This document shows, in pieces, positions 32,942-44,629 of a stretch of DNA of 64,000 bases. Numbering within the stretch: position 1 is the stretch's first letter; every line of letters starts with the position of its first letter. Made by a program: the position numbers and the translations under genes. The notes beneath the pieces are model-generated. The model had not been told where the DNA came from. It saw only the letters and a program-made list of their open reading frames with translations, and did no database searches. This DNA comes from Armillaria gallica (Eukaryota; Basidiomycota; Agaricomycetes; Agaricales; Physalacriaceae), in the NCBI GenBank assembly GCA_037576215.1, contig JBANDB010000015.1:496001-560000 (forward strand), written 5' to 3'.

Positions 32942-34140
32942 TCAGTCACCAAGGACGAGTGTGCTCACAAACTCGGCTCGACCGTGATGCTGGTGGGGTG
33001 CGACCTTGTCTTTCCTTGTATCCCCGCTCAGTTTCGTCACAGTCGAAGAGCACAATCTCCGCCTCTTTTCTGTTTGTGGTACACCAGAGCGTTGTCTGAG
33101 AGTTGCACCCTCTCTAATATCAAGCGGCGTCTGCTGCAATTTCCCAGATAATCCGTCCAAGAGGAATGGCATGATGGCGAAGGGTATGGGTTCACCATTT
33201 TGATCGTTCCGTTCTTTCATCATGATCTTTTCACAGCTAGCCACTCCATGTACTGGTCTTGATACCGTCGCGCTGTGCATTCACTCCTGCGTCGCTTCAA
33301 TGTCCAGTTCACTGAAGACTTGTACGGTCCTACACCGAGATATGGTCTAAGAGTGCATTCAGTCCATGTGACTCCACTTGCTCTATCTATCATCTCGAAG
33401 GCATGCTTCCCTTCTATGTGGTCATCATAGGTAATACTAATACCCACATTAGATGCCGTGCCTTCTAGTCTTTGCTATGTTCCTCTCCACCGCATAGATT
33501 TCCCTTGCCCACCGGTACAGGGAACCTGCGGAAGGAGTCAAAAATTTAGCAACCAGGAATAAGAACGAATTCATATCATCCTCATACCGTTTATTTTAGA
33601 ACTGGCACCCGCTGTTTGGTGAGAAACTGATCATGTCAAAGAGGTACATACAGTCAGCTCATCGATAAGAGCTACAAGAAACCCATGTTTAGGGTACATA
33701 TACACTCTTGCATATGTAGCTGCTGAGTGATCTCTCGTTCCTGCAGATTACTAACTATCGCCTTGCCTCGACTTATCTCACCAACATCGGTCTTGATTGC
33801 AAGAAGAATAGGCTGCCGAAAATTCCCACTGATGAAATACTTCGAATATCCACATCGATGATGCTGTCTCTTGACCATCAAAGGATAATAATGCATCCGA
33901 AAACTGAGGTAAATCAGCTCGGAAATCTCTTGGTGATGTTCGTCTCCCAGTCATTTAGCTTGTCAAGTACCTTCCAGGGCATGGACCAAGGCTCCAGATA
34001 CCGGTGACTTGTTCGCTCTTGTTTCCAGCATGACCAACCTAGTCCGTCACAGATTATCCATTGTCCCCGGCCCAGGCGTGTGCGTGAGGCGGAGAGGCCA
34101 TTGAACTTGAAAAATGTCAATGCTCTCCCGAACGCGTCGC
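32942..34140 (-). pseudogene. Unrecognised multi-exon gene relic
   Basis: Reading the minus strand from 34,140, protein-like blocks appear in succession in different frames: LPQFSDALLSFDGQETASSM with WIFEVFHQWEFSAAY (about 33,900-33,800), HSAATYARVYMYPKHGFLVA (about 33,730-33,670), SLYRWAREIYAVERNIAKTR (about 33,520-33,450) and AFEMIDRASGVTWTECTLRP (about 33,400-33,320). Candidate GT-AG junctions separate them. The order is consistent with one gene, but stops occur and no family was recognised. Confidence 0.35.
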
Positions 34141-34199
34141 TAAGCTGGCCCAGTCAGCTTCGTTGATTGGGATTAAAGTGACGGTGTCCAGGCGCCCCT

Positions 34200-35920
34200 G
34201 AGGACAGGCTAAGAACCCAGTATACTTTCCCATCTAATGAATCCAAGCTCCACTTGCCGACGACGACTCAAATTCTCACTGAAGCAAAGAGTTGGTGCAC
34301 AGTCAACGAGAATTTGTACACTACAGATTTGACATCACATGGAAAGGACCACATCATGAGAGACCAGAAAACAGTGAACAGTGAACATATGGCAAAGTAT
34401 GGTACAGTCTCATTATGGCGACCAAACGACGATATGCCAAAAGCGATGTCGAGGTACTCTAAGCCCGTGACCGGGGACCTACGAGAACGGTCCCTGCCCC
34501 TGGGATGCACAGGTACGCGACACTTTGCTAATGTGTGTGTAACACTTTCAATGCAGTGCTAAAATATCATTCAAATGCTATGCGCAACGTAATGCCCGCA
34601 ACAAGGGCACTGCGACTTCGGTTCTAATGTGACCGCATGGTCTACACGAGGCCATTCATGTTCCCATGGAAATCTTGCACGAAACTGAATGAATGCCTAA
34701 CATATGTACCCTCGGATGTTCAGGAAATGGGTGGGTACCGATATCATCCAGATGCATCCAAAGGCAAGCACCGGTCTCTCAGTGTTTAATTCACTGTCTT
34801 CTGACATCCCTCAATAGATAAGTATACGTGCTTCAATTGAATGGGCGCTTGCGAGACTCCCCAGAAATCTCTCCCAGCTGGTGCCTTCTCAGTGACCCTG
34901 ACGAGTGACCTCATCCAAGGTCTGCTTCCTATGAAGTTGAGTACTGATGGTGTTTTTCAGGTCTGGACCCGCTACTCAGAGCGCCATCTGATGAAATTTC
35001 TTTACTAGCAGATGTGATATAATTGCGCTTTTCGAACTAACAGTAAGACACATTTCTCCTCTATTGGAGTAAGACAAGTCAGCTTGTAGCTTTTACAGAC
35101 TTTGATAGGAATTCATGATGACGCTTTTCAGCAATCTATGACTCCCTTGCGAAATTCCTATATGTGTCGAACGCTCGTTAAATGGTACAATTCTGCTTGC
35201 ATGACGCGAAAACTGAATGTAATCTTAGTTTGAACAGGATCTGTCACCTTGTCGCATTTCTGGCATGATATGGATCACATAGTTCAATCATTGTTAACGC
35301 GTTTTCCGAATATTCTTTGACTGATGGGAGAATGAAAGGTATTCTGTGGTTAATCAGGGATGGTTAAGCCTAATTCGCCTTGAAACTTATGACAGCTGGC
35401 AAGAAAAGTATTTTTTATTGGAGTTACTGGTTGCTGTACGAGTTGTCGGAATCAACCGGCTCTGAACCCGTTATTTACCGTACCTGTAGCTTTCCTTTTC
35501 TTTACCGTTTACCACCATGTCGACATACTAGGTCTAAACGAGTTGCTCTTATCGTTCTCTCCCATGCTCGAACTACAACATTTTTCATCTGGTAAAGGGA
35601 TAAATTTGATTAATCCAAACACAGGAAACCTTAGGGAAGGAACAAGATGCTATTCAAAAGATAAAAAGCCAGAAGCGCCTGAGAATGTTAGTGGATATCC
35701 TTGGCTCGTACCCATGTACTAAATCAGGTGATCCTTAGGGAATTTCGAACTGTAAGCCTTGTTTCTTTCGGCATTCAGTGCTGGATAAGACCATATTTCC
35801 CGTCAAGCGCTAAACTATCAATAGACGTGATGTACTTGTGATCCATTCTAGGTTATAAATTCCTGATTCAACACAAAATACCATATCACAGCCTATACCT
35901 CGCCAATTTGCATATTTCTC
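34200..35920. other. No gene recognised
   Basis: Only short open frames without motif content or consistent splice sites are present. Nothing structured was noticed. Confidence 0.4.
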
Positions 35921-35927
35921 CTTCGAG

Positions 35928-36240
35928 CTCGCACTGTCGCCCATTGCCAAAACACTACGTTATATCGTACTGTCTTCGCTTTGGAACACTGCCAGCACAC
36001 CAGTGAGTTGTACTTCATGACCAAGTTGCTCATACTGCCCGGATATTCTTCCACCTCCCTGCGTAGCTCGCACTGTCGCCCATTGCCAACACACTATGTT
36101 ATATCGTACTGTCTTCGCTTTGGAACACTGCCAGCACACCAGTGAGTCGTACTGTCCTCGCACTGTCTCCTATTGCCAACGCACTACGTTGTATCATAGT
36201 GTCTTCGCTCTGGGACACTCTGCCTGCACACTACAATGGC
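35928..36240. repeat. Three-copy tandem repeat, unit about 75-90 bp with spacer
   Basis: The unit begins ctcgcactgtcgcccattgc, continues with a block around gttatatcgtactgtcttcg and ends with a block around ggaacactgccagcacacca. It appears at about 35,930, 36,067 and 36,154. The first two copies differ at only a few sites; the third is more diverged. It lies just upstream of the LINE. Confidence 0.7.
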
Positions 36241-37314
36241 CAATTAGAGTCATGCATAAAGATTGTTGACTGGAACGAAGTATGACTGTTTCTACAATCG
36301 GACATTGCTTTACTGTACATTACGGTACTCCTATCTCTTGACACTGCCTTGTCCAGACAGTCCAGACAGTCCTCATGTCTTAACAGGACTGAGGACAGCT
36401 CCTGTTCTTATCCCCAGTGTCCACTGTAATGCACTTGATTGTATCCCTGAATATCGTCTGTCAAACATGAGCACATCACGACAATATTTAAGTAAAGAAG
36501 TGCCGTCCTACTGGTATTCGGAGAGATGCGGAACCGACCCGGTTCGTTCCTAGGCACCTCAACCTTCCTTCTTGTGCTCTCACCGCCACGTCATCACACC
36601 TCGCGTCTCTCCTGCTCACTATACGCCACAGCTCCATGGCACCTGATGTCAATCTGCGACCATGGTCTTACATTGAGATGTCAGATGATGACAGGGACTG
36701 GAAGGAGATCGTATACCGACGCATTCAGTATGACCCGCAGATGATCTAGTGGTTCCGTTCCCTTGCACAGATGTAAAGCAAAGGACAGAAAGACCACACC
36801 GGTTTCCATTGCCCTTCCTGTGCGGAATGTCTGCGCTCGTATGTCCTACATTGTCCATGTCTCTGACAAGTGATCATAATACATTGTACAGACACTTTAA
36901 AGGCCTGGCTTGCAGCCCTGATAGTCGTCCTGACTACCTCTACATCAGTCTGGCATTATGTCTTCTCAAGCCAACGATCCCACCAAGGGCGACTCTGCAC
37001 CAGACAACCCTAGTCCCAACATTGAATGTGAGTCATACAGTGGTGACACTGATAACTCCATCTCATCACTGCATGAGTAACTCTGGCTTTGACACTACGT
37101 GAGGTCCCAAAACTCCGCCTTCCCCCGGCTAACAGGCCTGTTGCGGATTCTTCCTCGTACGTGCCACTTCCTTCATCAGCACACACAGTGTCTGACTACT
37201 GGCTAGGTCTGGGTTGTCCACCGAGACTTCAATGCCTGACACCCCGCCGTCTAAGCCTCTGGGACGGTTGTGCTCTATGGGTATGCCTCATAGCCTTCCA
37301 CTTGTTCTACGCTG

Positions 37315-38202
37315 ATGAGCCTATTATGCACAGACCTCGGAAAGACACAGGACACACGAGGCACTGACGCTCATGTTTACGGAGAGTTAGGACTGTTACC
37401 CCTACCCCCTGGTACGGAGCTTGCAGGTGAAAATAGGCATCAGGTCGCCTCCAATGAGGCCTCTCTCGCATCTCATGTACTTCACCTTCACGAAGACATC
37501 TCTCGTGACCATCACGCGATGCAGGATCAGCACGAGTTCATCACCAACATCATTGCCGACTTGCAGTCCAAGGTTCAGCAGCTGCACTCCTCACATCCTC
37601 GTAACGAAAGTGTCCCCAACTCTGGCTTCACTGAGCTCACCAACATCTTCAATCAAAGCATGGATACAATGGAGCAGCTCACTTCAGCAGTCACCGACTC
37701 TTCGTCTGCGTTGACTGGAATTTGCAACCGCCTTGGAACCATTGAGAGCCGCTTGGACCAAGCACCTGTCCAGCACATCATCACCCCCGCAGCTAACAGA
37801 TCGATTTGCAATGGCACACGACCTTCTGTGAAGAGAGGTAGAGGTGCTGGTGGCCAATATCTCGCATCCCAACATGCTCCGTCGCCCACCGCTGCCACCA
37901 GTATGTCCGAGAACACTGGTGACTATGGAGTATCATACGTTCGATTCCTGATGACTGCGGAGCCGGGTGGGATCATAGCAGCACGCAATATCCTCTCCCT
38001 CCTCACTCAATACGCGCCTGGAAACATCATGGCCGCCTATGGAAAACCAGCATCTCGCACAGTCTTCCTGCACTTCCGTCATGCCTCTGCTGCAAATGTT
38101 TTTGTGCAGGTTGTCACAGCAGGCTTGAACGGTGCTTATGCTGACTCCTCCACGACCATTGTCTCCTCGCTGCCCCACAATGTAGTCCAGTTGGGAAACT
38201 AG
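37315..38202 (+). CDS. LINE ORF1-type protein (295 aa)
   Basis: The uninterrupted ATG frame sits just upstream of the endonuclease. Residues 50-150 look helical and coiled-coil-like (VLHLHEDISRDHHAMQDQHE, then FITNIIADLQSKVQQLH). A basic Gly-rich linker follows (SVKRGRGAGG) and then a folded C-terminal half (VSYVRFLMTAEPGGIIAARN, TVFLHFRHASAANVFVQ) that could be an RNA-binding fold. ORF1 proteins bind element RNA. The true start may lie further upstream in the broken frames from 36,636. Confidence 0.6.
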   Translation: MSLLCTDLGKTQDTRGTDAHVYGELGLLPLPPGTELAGENRHQVASNEASLASHVLHLHEDISRDHHAMQDQHEFITNIIADLQSKVQQLHSSHPRNESVPNSGFTELTNIFNQSMDTMEQLTSAVTDSSSALTGICNRLGTIESRLDQAPVQHIITPAANRSICNGTRPSVKRGRGAGGQYLASQHAPSPTAATSMSENTGDYGVSYVRFLMTAEPGGIIAARNILSLLTQYAPGNIMAAYGKPASRTVFLHFRHASAANVFVQVVTAGLNGAYADSSTTIVSSLPHNVVQLGN

Positions 38203-38297
38203 GAGGGGTTACGCTCCCAGCTCATAGTATGCCATCGATATTTCCTCAGCCTGTCGGATCACGTATTACCGAAGGCCCTACTGTCATTAATAGTCCT

Positions 38298-41200
38298 GTA
38301 CTCGATATACTGGCATGGAATATTCATGGATAAATTGACTGGATGCTGCGTGACCCTGAACTTGTTCAACTTTTCTCTTCTTATGACATTATCCTCCTAC
38401 AAGAGACGTGGCTGCTTCCTGATGGCCACCTATCCCTACCTATCCCGAAAGGTTACACTTTTTGGTCATGCCCCTGTCCTGAATCCCAGGACGTTGACAG
38501 ACAGGGTGGAGGTTTAGCAGTGATGTTCCGCTCGGAGGTTAGTATTGAATGGTGCAAAGAACTCAGCAGCCCTGAATGCATGGTTCTTGACCTTCCGGAC
38601 ATGACAATAGTCTTGCTCTACCTACCTCCTCCCAGGTCTCCTTGGCTGTGATCCCTTACCTTTGACCTGCTAGAGTTCGTCAGTGGTGTCCTTGGTGTTC
38701 GAAGTCTGCTTCTACATAAACTATTATTGGTACTTGGCGACTGTAATGCCAGAACAGGTTCTCTCTCCTCACGCCCCTCCTCCTTCTCTCGCAGCTCCGT
38801 CGACCCCACAGAGGACACACGTGGCCATTGGTTTATAGATGAATGCGACGCCAATGACCTCGTCCTCTTGAATGGTTCAAAGAAAGACATGACTACATAT
38901 GTTGATAATGATTGTGGTTGGACCTCCTTTCAACCTAATGGCCGTGCTGTCATTGACTATGCAGCCGCCTCCATTGAGCATCTCGACAGAGTTAAGCACT
39001 TTTCAGTAGTCAACCTCTCCAACTGGTCCGATCATGCATACCTCTCTCTATCCGTACTGTGCCAGTCGGGCTTAACAAGCACCCAGAAGAACGTGTATTC
39101 TCGCTGACCATGCTTGACACCAAAATCTGCCCAAAAAACACCATTCATAGCTCTGCCTAGCTTGGATGATTTACCTCCTGAGCTACGTGGCCCTCCTTCC
39201 ATGTTGGACACCCTGTACAGCGACCTTGTTCTGAGCACAGAAATGGACTCTAATCCAACATCCACCTTATATGGTGAACACGCATCCTGGGGCAAACCAC
39301 GTACTGTCTGGGTAGCATCCTTCTGTACAGACGAGGTGGCTGACAATGCTCGCGCTGGTGCTGGAATCCTCTGGAGTCTCCAATCTCCAAGGAACATGGC
39401 TGTATGTACACCTGGTAAACAGTGCTGCCGTAGAGCCGCCCATTTTGCAGTTGTCGTAGCACTCCTTCAGTCCCAATCAGACTTTGACTTGATTATTATC
39501 ACAGATCAGAAAGACGTCATCCGGACTTACTGCTTCTGGACCTCCCTTCTCAAGGACGAGGGCTGGACTGCACCCGACTCTGATGTGATCCGCTATGCAG
39601 TTCACCTCATGCAACGGTGATGGGGCTGTGTTGAGTTTCGATGGGCAAAGTCTTGGCCTGATTACGTCCTTATCCCACAGATTTCACAGTCCCGTGAACT
39701 GGCTAAAGGAGCCTGCTCATATAGTGTTCCTTACTCCCTGCCAGTCCTTCCTCTGGAACGATCCCGCCCACCCATAGAGCTCGTTGTACACCCCCCTGGA
39801 ATACCAAAGATCTTCACAATTCTGCCAGTAGAGCCTCCTCCTGCAACTGAACCTGAGGAGACCCCACTCCTGGCTCCGTGCGACTGGTGCCAGCCCTCAG
39901 AGAACAATGACCGCCGTCGCATAGTCCAGCAACGCCAATGGGAAACCTATAACACCTTCGTTGATGCCTGCCGTCAGAGCGAACCCTTGTTCTGGTCAAC
40001 AGTCCATGAACTGACAGACCCAAAACCATCACAACCCCAAGTCTCCCTCCCTGATCTTGCAGCAGAATTCGAAAAACGCACACATGTACCAGATGCCCTA
40101 CCTCCTGAGTTTGACGCTATCGCGCTCAAGCTCGCAGCCTTGAAGTGTAGTGCCATTCCATCTATCACAACGGATCGAACTCTTAGGCGATCGTTCTCCT
40201 GGCACTTCATTCGAGCAGAGATCTTGAAGAACAGGAAATGAGTATGCCATCGTCTCACTAGCTCTCCAGGTTTTGACACTACAACATACAAACTATTTCT
40301 CTCCTTAACTGATGATGCACTACTGCGCTTCTTTAACATGTGCCTCAATCTCCGTTCCGCTCCCCGCCTATGGATGATCACTATTCTGATTGGGATACTG
40401 AAACCGGGAAAGGACGCTAAAGACCCGGCTTCCTACCGTCTCATTGGCCTGGAATCATGCCTACTCAAAATGTTCACTTTGTTATGGGATGATCGATTCT
40501 GGGAATGGATGGAAGACGAAAAGATCCTGCCTGACTCACAGAATGGATTCCGGCGTGGATTCCATGGGTTGAACAACCCTTTCATACTTCGCTGTGCAAT
40601 CGAGGCTGCCTTGGGATCGGGTCGTCCTTTGTATGTCGTCCTCCCTGACCTTACCAATGCATTCCCCTCAACAGACCATTCTTTACTCTGGGTTATGATG
40701 TACAAACGCGGTGCCGGTGGTGCTCTCTTTGACTGGCTCCGTTCCATGTACAATGGAATGAGATACTGTGTCAAAATGGGTGATAGTTATTCTCACAGTT
40801 TTGACTCCGACATTGGCATCCTCGCCGGCGATGGCACATCCCCAAGCGTCTGGGACTTCTTTGGCTCTGATTTCACCCCACGTCCACACCCTGACGATGT
40901 TCGTTTCGGAGATCGTCACATCCTGAATGTTGAACATGCCGACGACGGGGCTCTTTGGTCCACGTCACCAGCCGGAATCCAATTCCACTGTGATGGGTAT
41001 GGTCCCTGGACATCCCGCAAAGGTTTGCTCATTAACTACGGGAAAACCAAGGCACTTGCTAATGCAATTGACCATGACTACCATATATTCATCCCTGCGT
41101 TCTTTTGTAGGCCTTGATATTCGGAAAACGTCCCCGTGAGATTCCTACTATCAGTCTCCTGAATACTCCGGTTGAGTGGACTGACGACACACGGTTCCTG

Positions 41201-42229
41201 GGCATTGTCTTCTGCTCAACAGCGATGGACATCTTCCGTGCGCATTCCATCCAACTCGCTAAGAAGGCTTTGCGAATTTGCAATGTGACTTTTGCCATGG
41301 AACGGTTCTTGGGTGATATACACCCACGCACTGGTCTCGCTGCCTACAGTGCACGCGTCGATTCCGTATTGACTTACGGAGCTCAAATTGTGGTCATCAC
41401 GGCAGATTCAACTTTGCGCCATTTAGAGAAGGTCCAGGTCGCGTTCTTGCGCCGTCTGCTTCATGTTCACAAACGCTCCATGACTGCCATCCTTTTCTCG
41501 GAAACGGGCTTCACACCCATACGTTATCAACGACTGATCCTCGCCTTGAGATACCTCCTACGTCTGCTATCGGAACGAACGACTTCGAGACTCGCCCCCC
41601 TCGGGCTCGATGTTTGTATCGAACTAGGGAGACTCCGTAAAAAGAATTGGCTCAGCGACATCACCTCTGTTCTTGAACGTTTATATCACCCTATCCTCGT
41701 GGATATCCATGAGCTTTTGTCTGCCGATCGTGTACATGAACTCATCACATTGGTGGACAACATGTGGAAAGATGAGATTGTCGATCTCATCACAGGCTCA
41801 CCAACTACTTCCCTCCTCGCACATCGATTTGCTCTCTCTCATGCTCCCGCTGCCGTGTTTCGCCTCTACCTTGATATACGCATTCCGGCTCACCGAATCG
41901 CCCTGACACGCGCCCTCACTGGTACACACGACCTCGCTATTGAACGAGGTAAATGGGTTGGGCTCGCCAGGCAGTGGCGACTCTGTAGGATGTGCCATGA
42001 TGTTGTTGAGGACGTCATTCACGTTCTCTTTATGTGCAACCACGACTCTGCTGTTCATCTGCGGAAGTCATTCTTCAGCACAACACTTTCAAAGTTCCCA
42101 GCATTGATGGGATTGGACTCCCCTGAGTCCCTCTTCCATCGGCTGATTGATTCGAAAGATCTCGTCAAACCTACTGCTCGCTTCGTATGCAATATGTTCT
42201 CCATATGGAAATCTGTACCGCTGTTTTGA
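38298..42229 (+). pseudogene. LINE ORF2: endonuclease, RNase H-like, reverse transcriptase, zinc motif
   Basis: The main frame holds endonuclease motifs LAWNIHG, ILLQETWL, VLGDCNAR and NWSDHAYL (38,300-39,050). Next is an RNase H-like domain (VWVASFCTDEVADNARAGAG, AAHFAVVVALLQ, DLIIITDQKDVI; about 39,300-39,650). The reverse transcriptase follows (LRSAPRLWMITILIGILKPG, PDLTNAFPS, HADD in place of YADD). Stops are TAA at 38,331 and TGA at 38,649, 39,105, 39,618 and 40,239. A 59-bp intron-like insertion at 41,052-41,110 shifts the frame into 41,111-42,229, which carries the RT thumb region and CRMCHDVVEDVIHVLFMC. The RNase H acidic site is partly lost (Ala-His where Glu is usual). Confidence 0.8.
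41052..41110 (+). other. 59-bp intron-like insertion within LINE ORF2
   Basis: The sequence starts gcacttgctaat and ends ttcttttgtag, between AAG and GCC codons. Removing it joins the RT core to the downstream frame exactly in phase 0. GC-AG boundaries, a pyrimidine-rich end and the length match local introns. A GGC at each side could alternatively be a short duplication around a simple insertion. Confidence 0.5.
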
Positions 42230-42441
42230 GTCTGGAATTGGTTTCCGACACATTTTTTCATCTCTCCATTGCCGACGCCGTGAGGGAGTACTCTTGGTGG
42301 GGCTTTACCAAAGCGGCAGAGCATGGTTGAGGTTCGGTCCCGTAGCAGTTACTAATTGTGGTACATCTTATTTATTTATATCTAACTGTAGTACGGACGT
42401 CGTTACGTTTCTGTTTAGGAGCACCGACGACTAATAAAATA

Positions 42442-42460
42442 TCCTTCCTTCCTTCCTTCC
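42442..42460 (+). repeat. LINE 3' tail, (TTCC)n
   Basis: Short TTCC repeats follow AATAAA directly and mark the 3' end of the LINE, 75 nt before the caspase-family start codon at 42,535. Confidence 0.7.
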
Positions 42461-42534
42461 ATGTATCGCCGTTCCAGCTCAACATCGAATTGGTGTCAGC
42501 ACCTTGCCCATAGCAAAGGATCAACCGCTCTGAG

Positions 42535-43680
42535 ATGTCTCACTTCCGCCGCCCCGACCGGAGAAAAGTGAGTGACTCACTTGGTATCACCCTGTACTGA
42601 TGAAAATTTTCTAAATGTTAGGCCGCACACCGTGTTGATGCAGATCATTTCTGGGCGGTTCTCATAGGAATCGATGGATATAGCTCCTCCCCGTTACGCG
42701 GTTGCGTAGCTGACGTTGAGAAAATGAAGGATTTCTTAACAGTCGACCTGGGGGTACCAGAAGATCATATACAGTGCCTTGTCAGTACGCAACTATCGGC
42801 AAGGACTATCGGCACTGCCAGCCATCTAGCGGGGAGATTGGCGGACACCTACAGTCGCTACATTGGACGTTGGTCCAATGAGACTTCACTCTCTCAGGAA
42901 CAACACGCTGATGATGCCGCGAACAGCCCTACGCGCGCAAACATCATTGACGCACTTCTCAATCTATCGGTCGATCCCCGGATACTGCGTGGCGACAATA
43001 TTATTATCTACTTCTCGGGACACGGTTCAAGCTACTTCTGCGCCGACTATTACATCAATGGGATTGAAAGTGCCGGATGCATCGAGGCGATATGTCCCGT
43101 GGACCGTGCTTCCATGGCTCCATCCCTGATATCAGTGATCGAGAGCTCAACACTATTCTCGCCGAAATCTCCCGCATAAAGGGACATCATATCACCTGCA
43201 TTTTGGATTGCTGTTACTCTTCAAGCGTCACCAGATATCCGGATGACCAGTCGTACAGAGTGCGAAGTGCTAGACCGCTGCCGCCTGTCTCAGTTGAAGA
43301 CATGTTTGACGCTGCACATAGTAGATTGAAGGGTTTGACAAACTATCGTCGTATACATGATGGAGATTGGAGTCCTGATATGACTTCCCACGTCGTTCTG
43401 GCAGCATGTCAAGAGACTGAACATGCCAAGGAGCACGAAAGAGAGAATGGTTGTAACGGGATCTTCACGCAGGCACTCATCGAGGCTCTCAAATCGGACA
43501 GGCTGAAAGCAGGATCGACATACCGCGACCTCATTGACATGCTGCGGATTCCTACAAGCACAGCACAGGTGCCGGTGGTTGCGGGAAGACATATGAACGA
43601 GAGACTTTGGTATAAGGTATGACAGTCACCTTGGCATTGTATCGTACATCTCTCATAGTCGTTCCAATGTTCAGAATTAA
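42535..43680 (+). pseudogene. Caspase-fold (peptidase C14) gene 1, frameshifted
   Basis: Exon 1 is 42,535-42,567 and exon 2 starts at 42,622. The caspase domain opens with FWAVLIGIDGYSSSPLRGC and has the catalytic His (IIYFSGHGSSY) and Cys (ITCILDCCYSSS). A one-base loss near 43,130, between EAICPVDRASM and PDISDREL, shifts the frame, which then runs to 43,616. A final intron (43,617-43,674) gives an end of WYKN. The sequence is close to gene 2 at 51-52 kb but lacks the N-terminal helical domain. The LINE tail ends 75 nt upstream, so LINE insertion may have removed or separated that domain. Confidence 0.75.
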
Positions 43681-43978
43681 GACTTTTCTGACAGTTTTTA
43701 CCTTGTACGGCTCCGGAGGAGTCAATGCATCTCTTCATTTTTAACAGCTAATTAGTAATGACGCTGAAGTCTGGTGAGACTAGTTACAGAGACACCGTGT
43801 AGTATATGGGATCTTCGGGTGTACTTAATACTTCGATGTGTGTGATTTTTATAATTTGCAGAGACAGAATTTTATAGACGCTGCGAGAACAGAAGCACCG
43901 GTGTTTCGTTCCAGCGTAATGTGGTAGTAATGTCTGGGGATTTTGTTCGAAATCGACTCATACTATTTGTTATATATT

Positions 43979-44625
43979 TTACTGGCTATGGTGGTACGTA
44001 TGTCGATAATTACGCTTCATCCGCAGATGCATAAGCTTGTCCAAATTGTTTATGTCCGACTTCGAGTCTAAGTCTCCCTTTAAAAACGCGATCCTTTTCG
44101 CTTCTTGGAAAACTGCTACTGAATCGACACAACCGCCCATCCCGTACCGCTCTGCTAGTTCCGTCTCGATTACTTCCAGAGCACGAATTTTGTCAGACTC
44201 TTCTTCTCCTGTAGTTCCCTGGAGGAAATATTGAAAGGGAGCCTCAAGAAACGTAATATTGAAGCAAAAATACCTTGGATACATCCCTCGAAATACAACG
44301 ACGGTTCCTGTTGCTGTATGGGGCATGGGACAACATGGCGTGGAGGGAGGTACAAAGCGCAGAGATTACGATTTGGCACCCTTTAATGAACAGGGAGGGT
44401 AACTTGACTAGACCAGACAGGACCTTGACAGATGGTCGAATAAGATTGGTTCCTCACTGTTAGTAGAAGACATGTTAAACATCGAGTGAGTCTTACCCTG
44501 CGAGATAATGGAAGGTACATGGGTCTAGAATAAGTTGGAGACTGGTAGGTGCGTTGATCCTGATACGGATACATGTACCCAACACACGGCATGAACGTTT
44601 CTTCTGCGGGATCTAGAACTTTCAT
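43979..44625 (-). pseudogene. Orphan N-terminal domain of the caspase family (copy S1)
   Basis: The minus-strand block IRALEVIETELAERYGMGGC, then VDSVAVFQEAKRIAFLKG and LDKLMHLRMK matches the N-terminal domain of caspase gene 2. Upstream exons can be proposed: 44,625 down to about 44,497 (MKVLDPAEETFMPCVG, then a Tyr/Pro-rich part), and a middle exon ending near 44,276 with a TGA at its start. No caspase domain follows on this strand; the frame ends at 43,979. It may be a truncated gene or a decoy-like single-domain protein. Confidence 0.5.
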
Positions 44626-44629
44626 TCAC

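Larger units (their letters stand above)
36600..42460 (+). mobile_element. Decayed LINE (non-LTR retrotransposon), plus orientation
   Basis: ORF1 (37,315-38,202) is followed by ORF2, which carries an APE-type endonuclease, an RNase H-like domain, a reverse transcriptase and a C-terminal CCHC motif. A 3' end follows with AATAAA (42,433-42,438) and a (TTCC)n tail to about 42,460. The 5' end is not sharply defined. Short frames at 36,636-36,750 and 36,958-37,080 may be the start of ORF1. Multiple stops make it inactive. Confidence 0.85.

Noticed and set aside
35928..36240. CRISPR-like array
   Set aside because: Three long repeats with irregular spacing in a eukaryotic genome; no cas genes.
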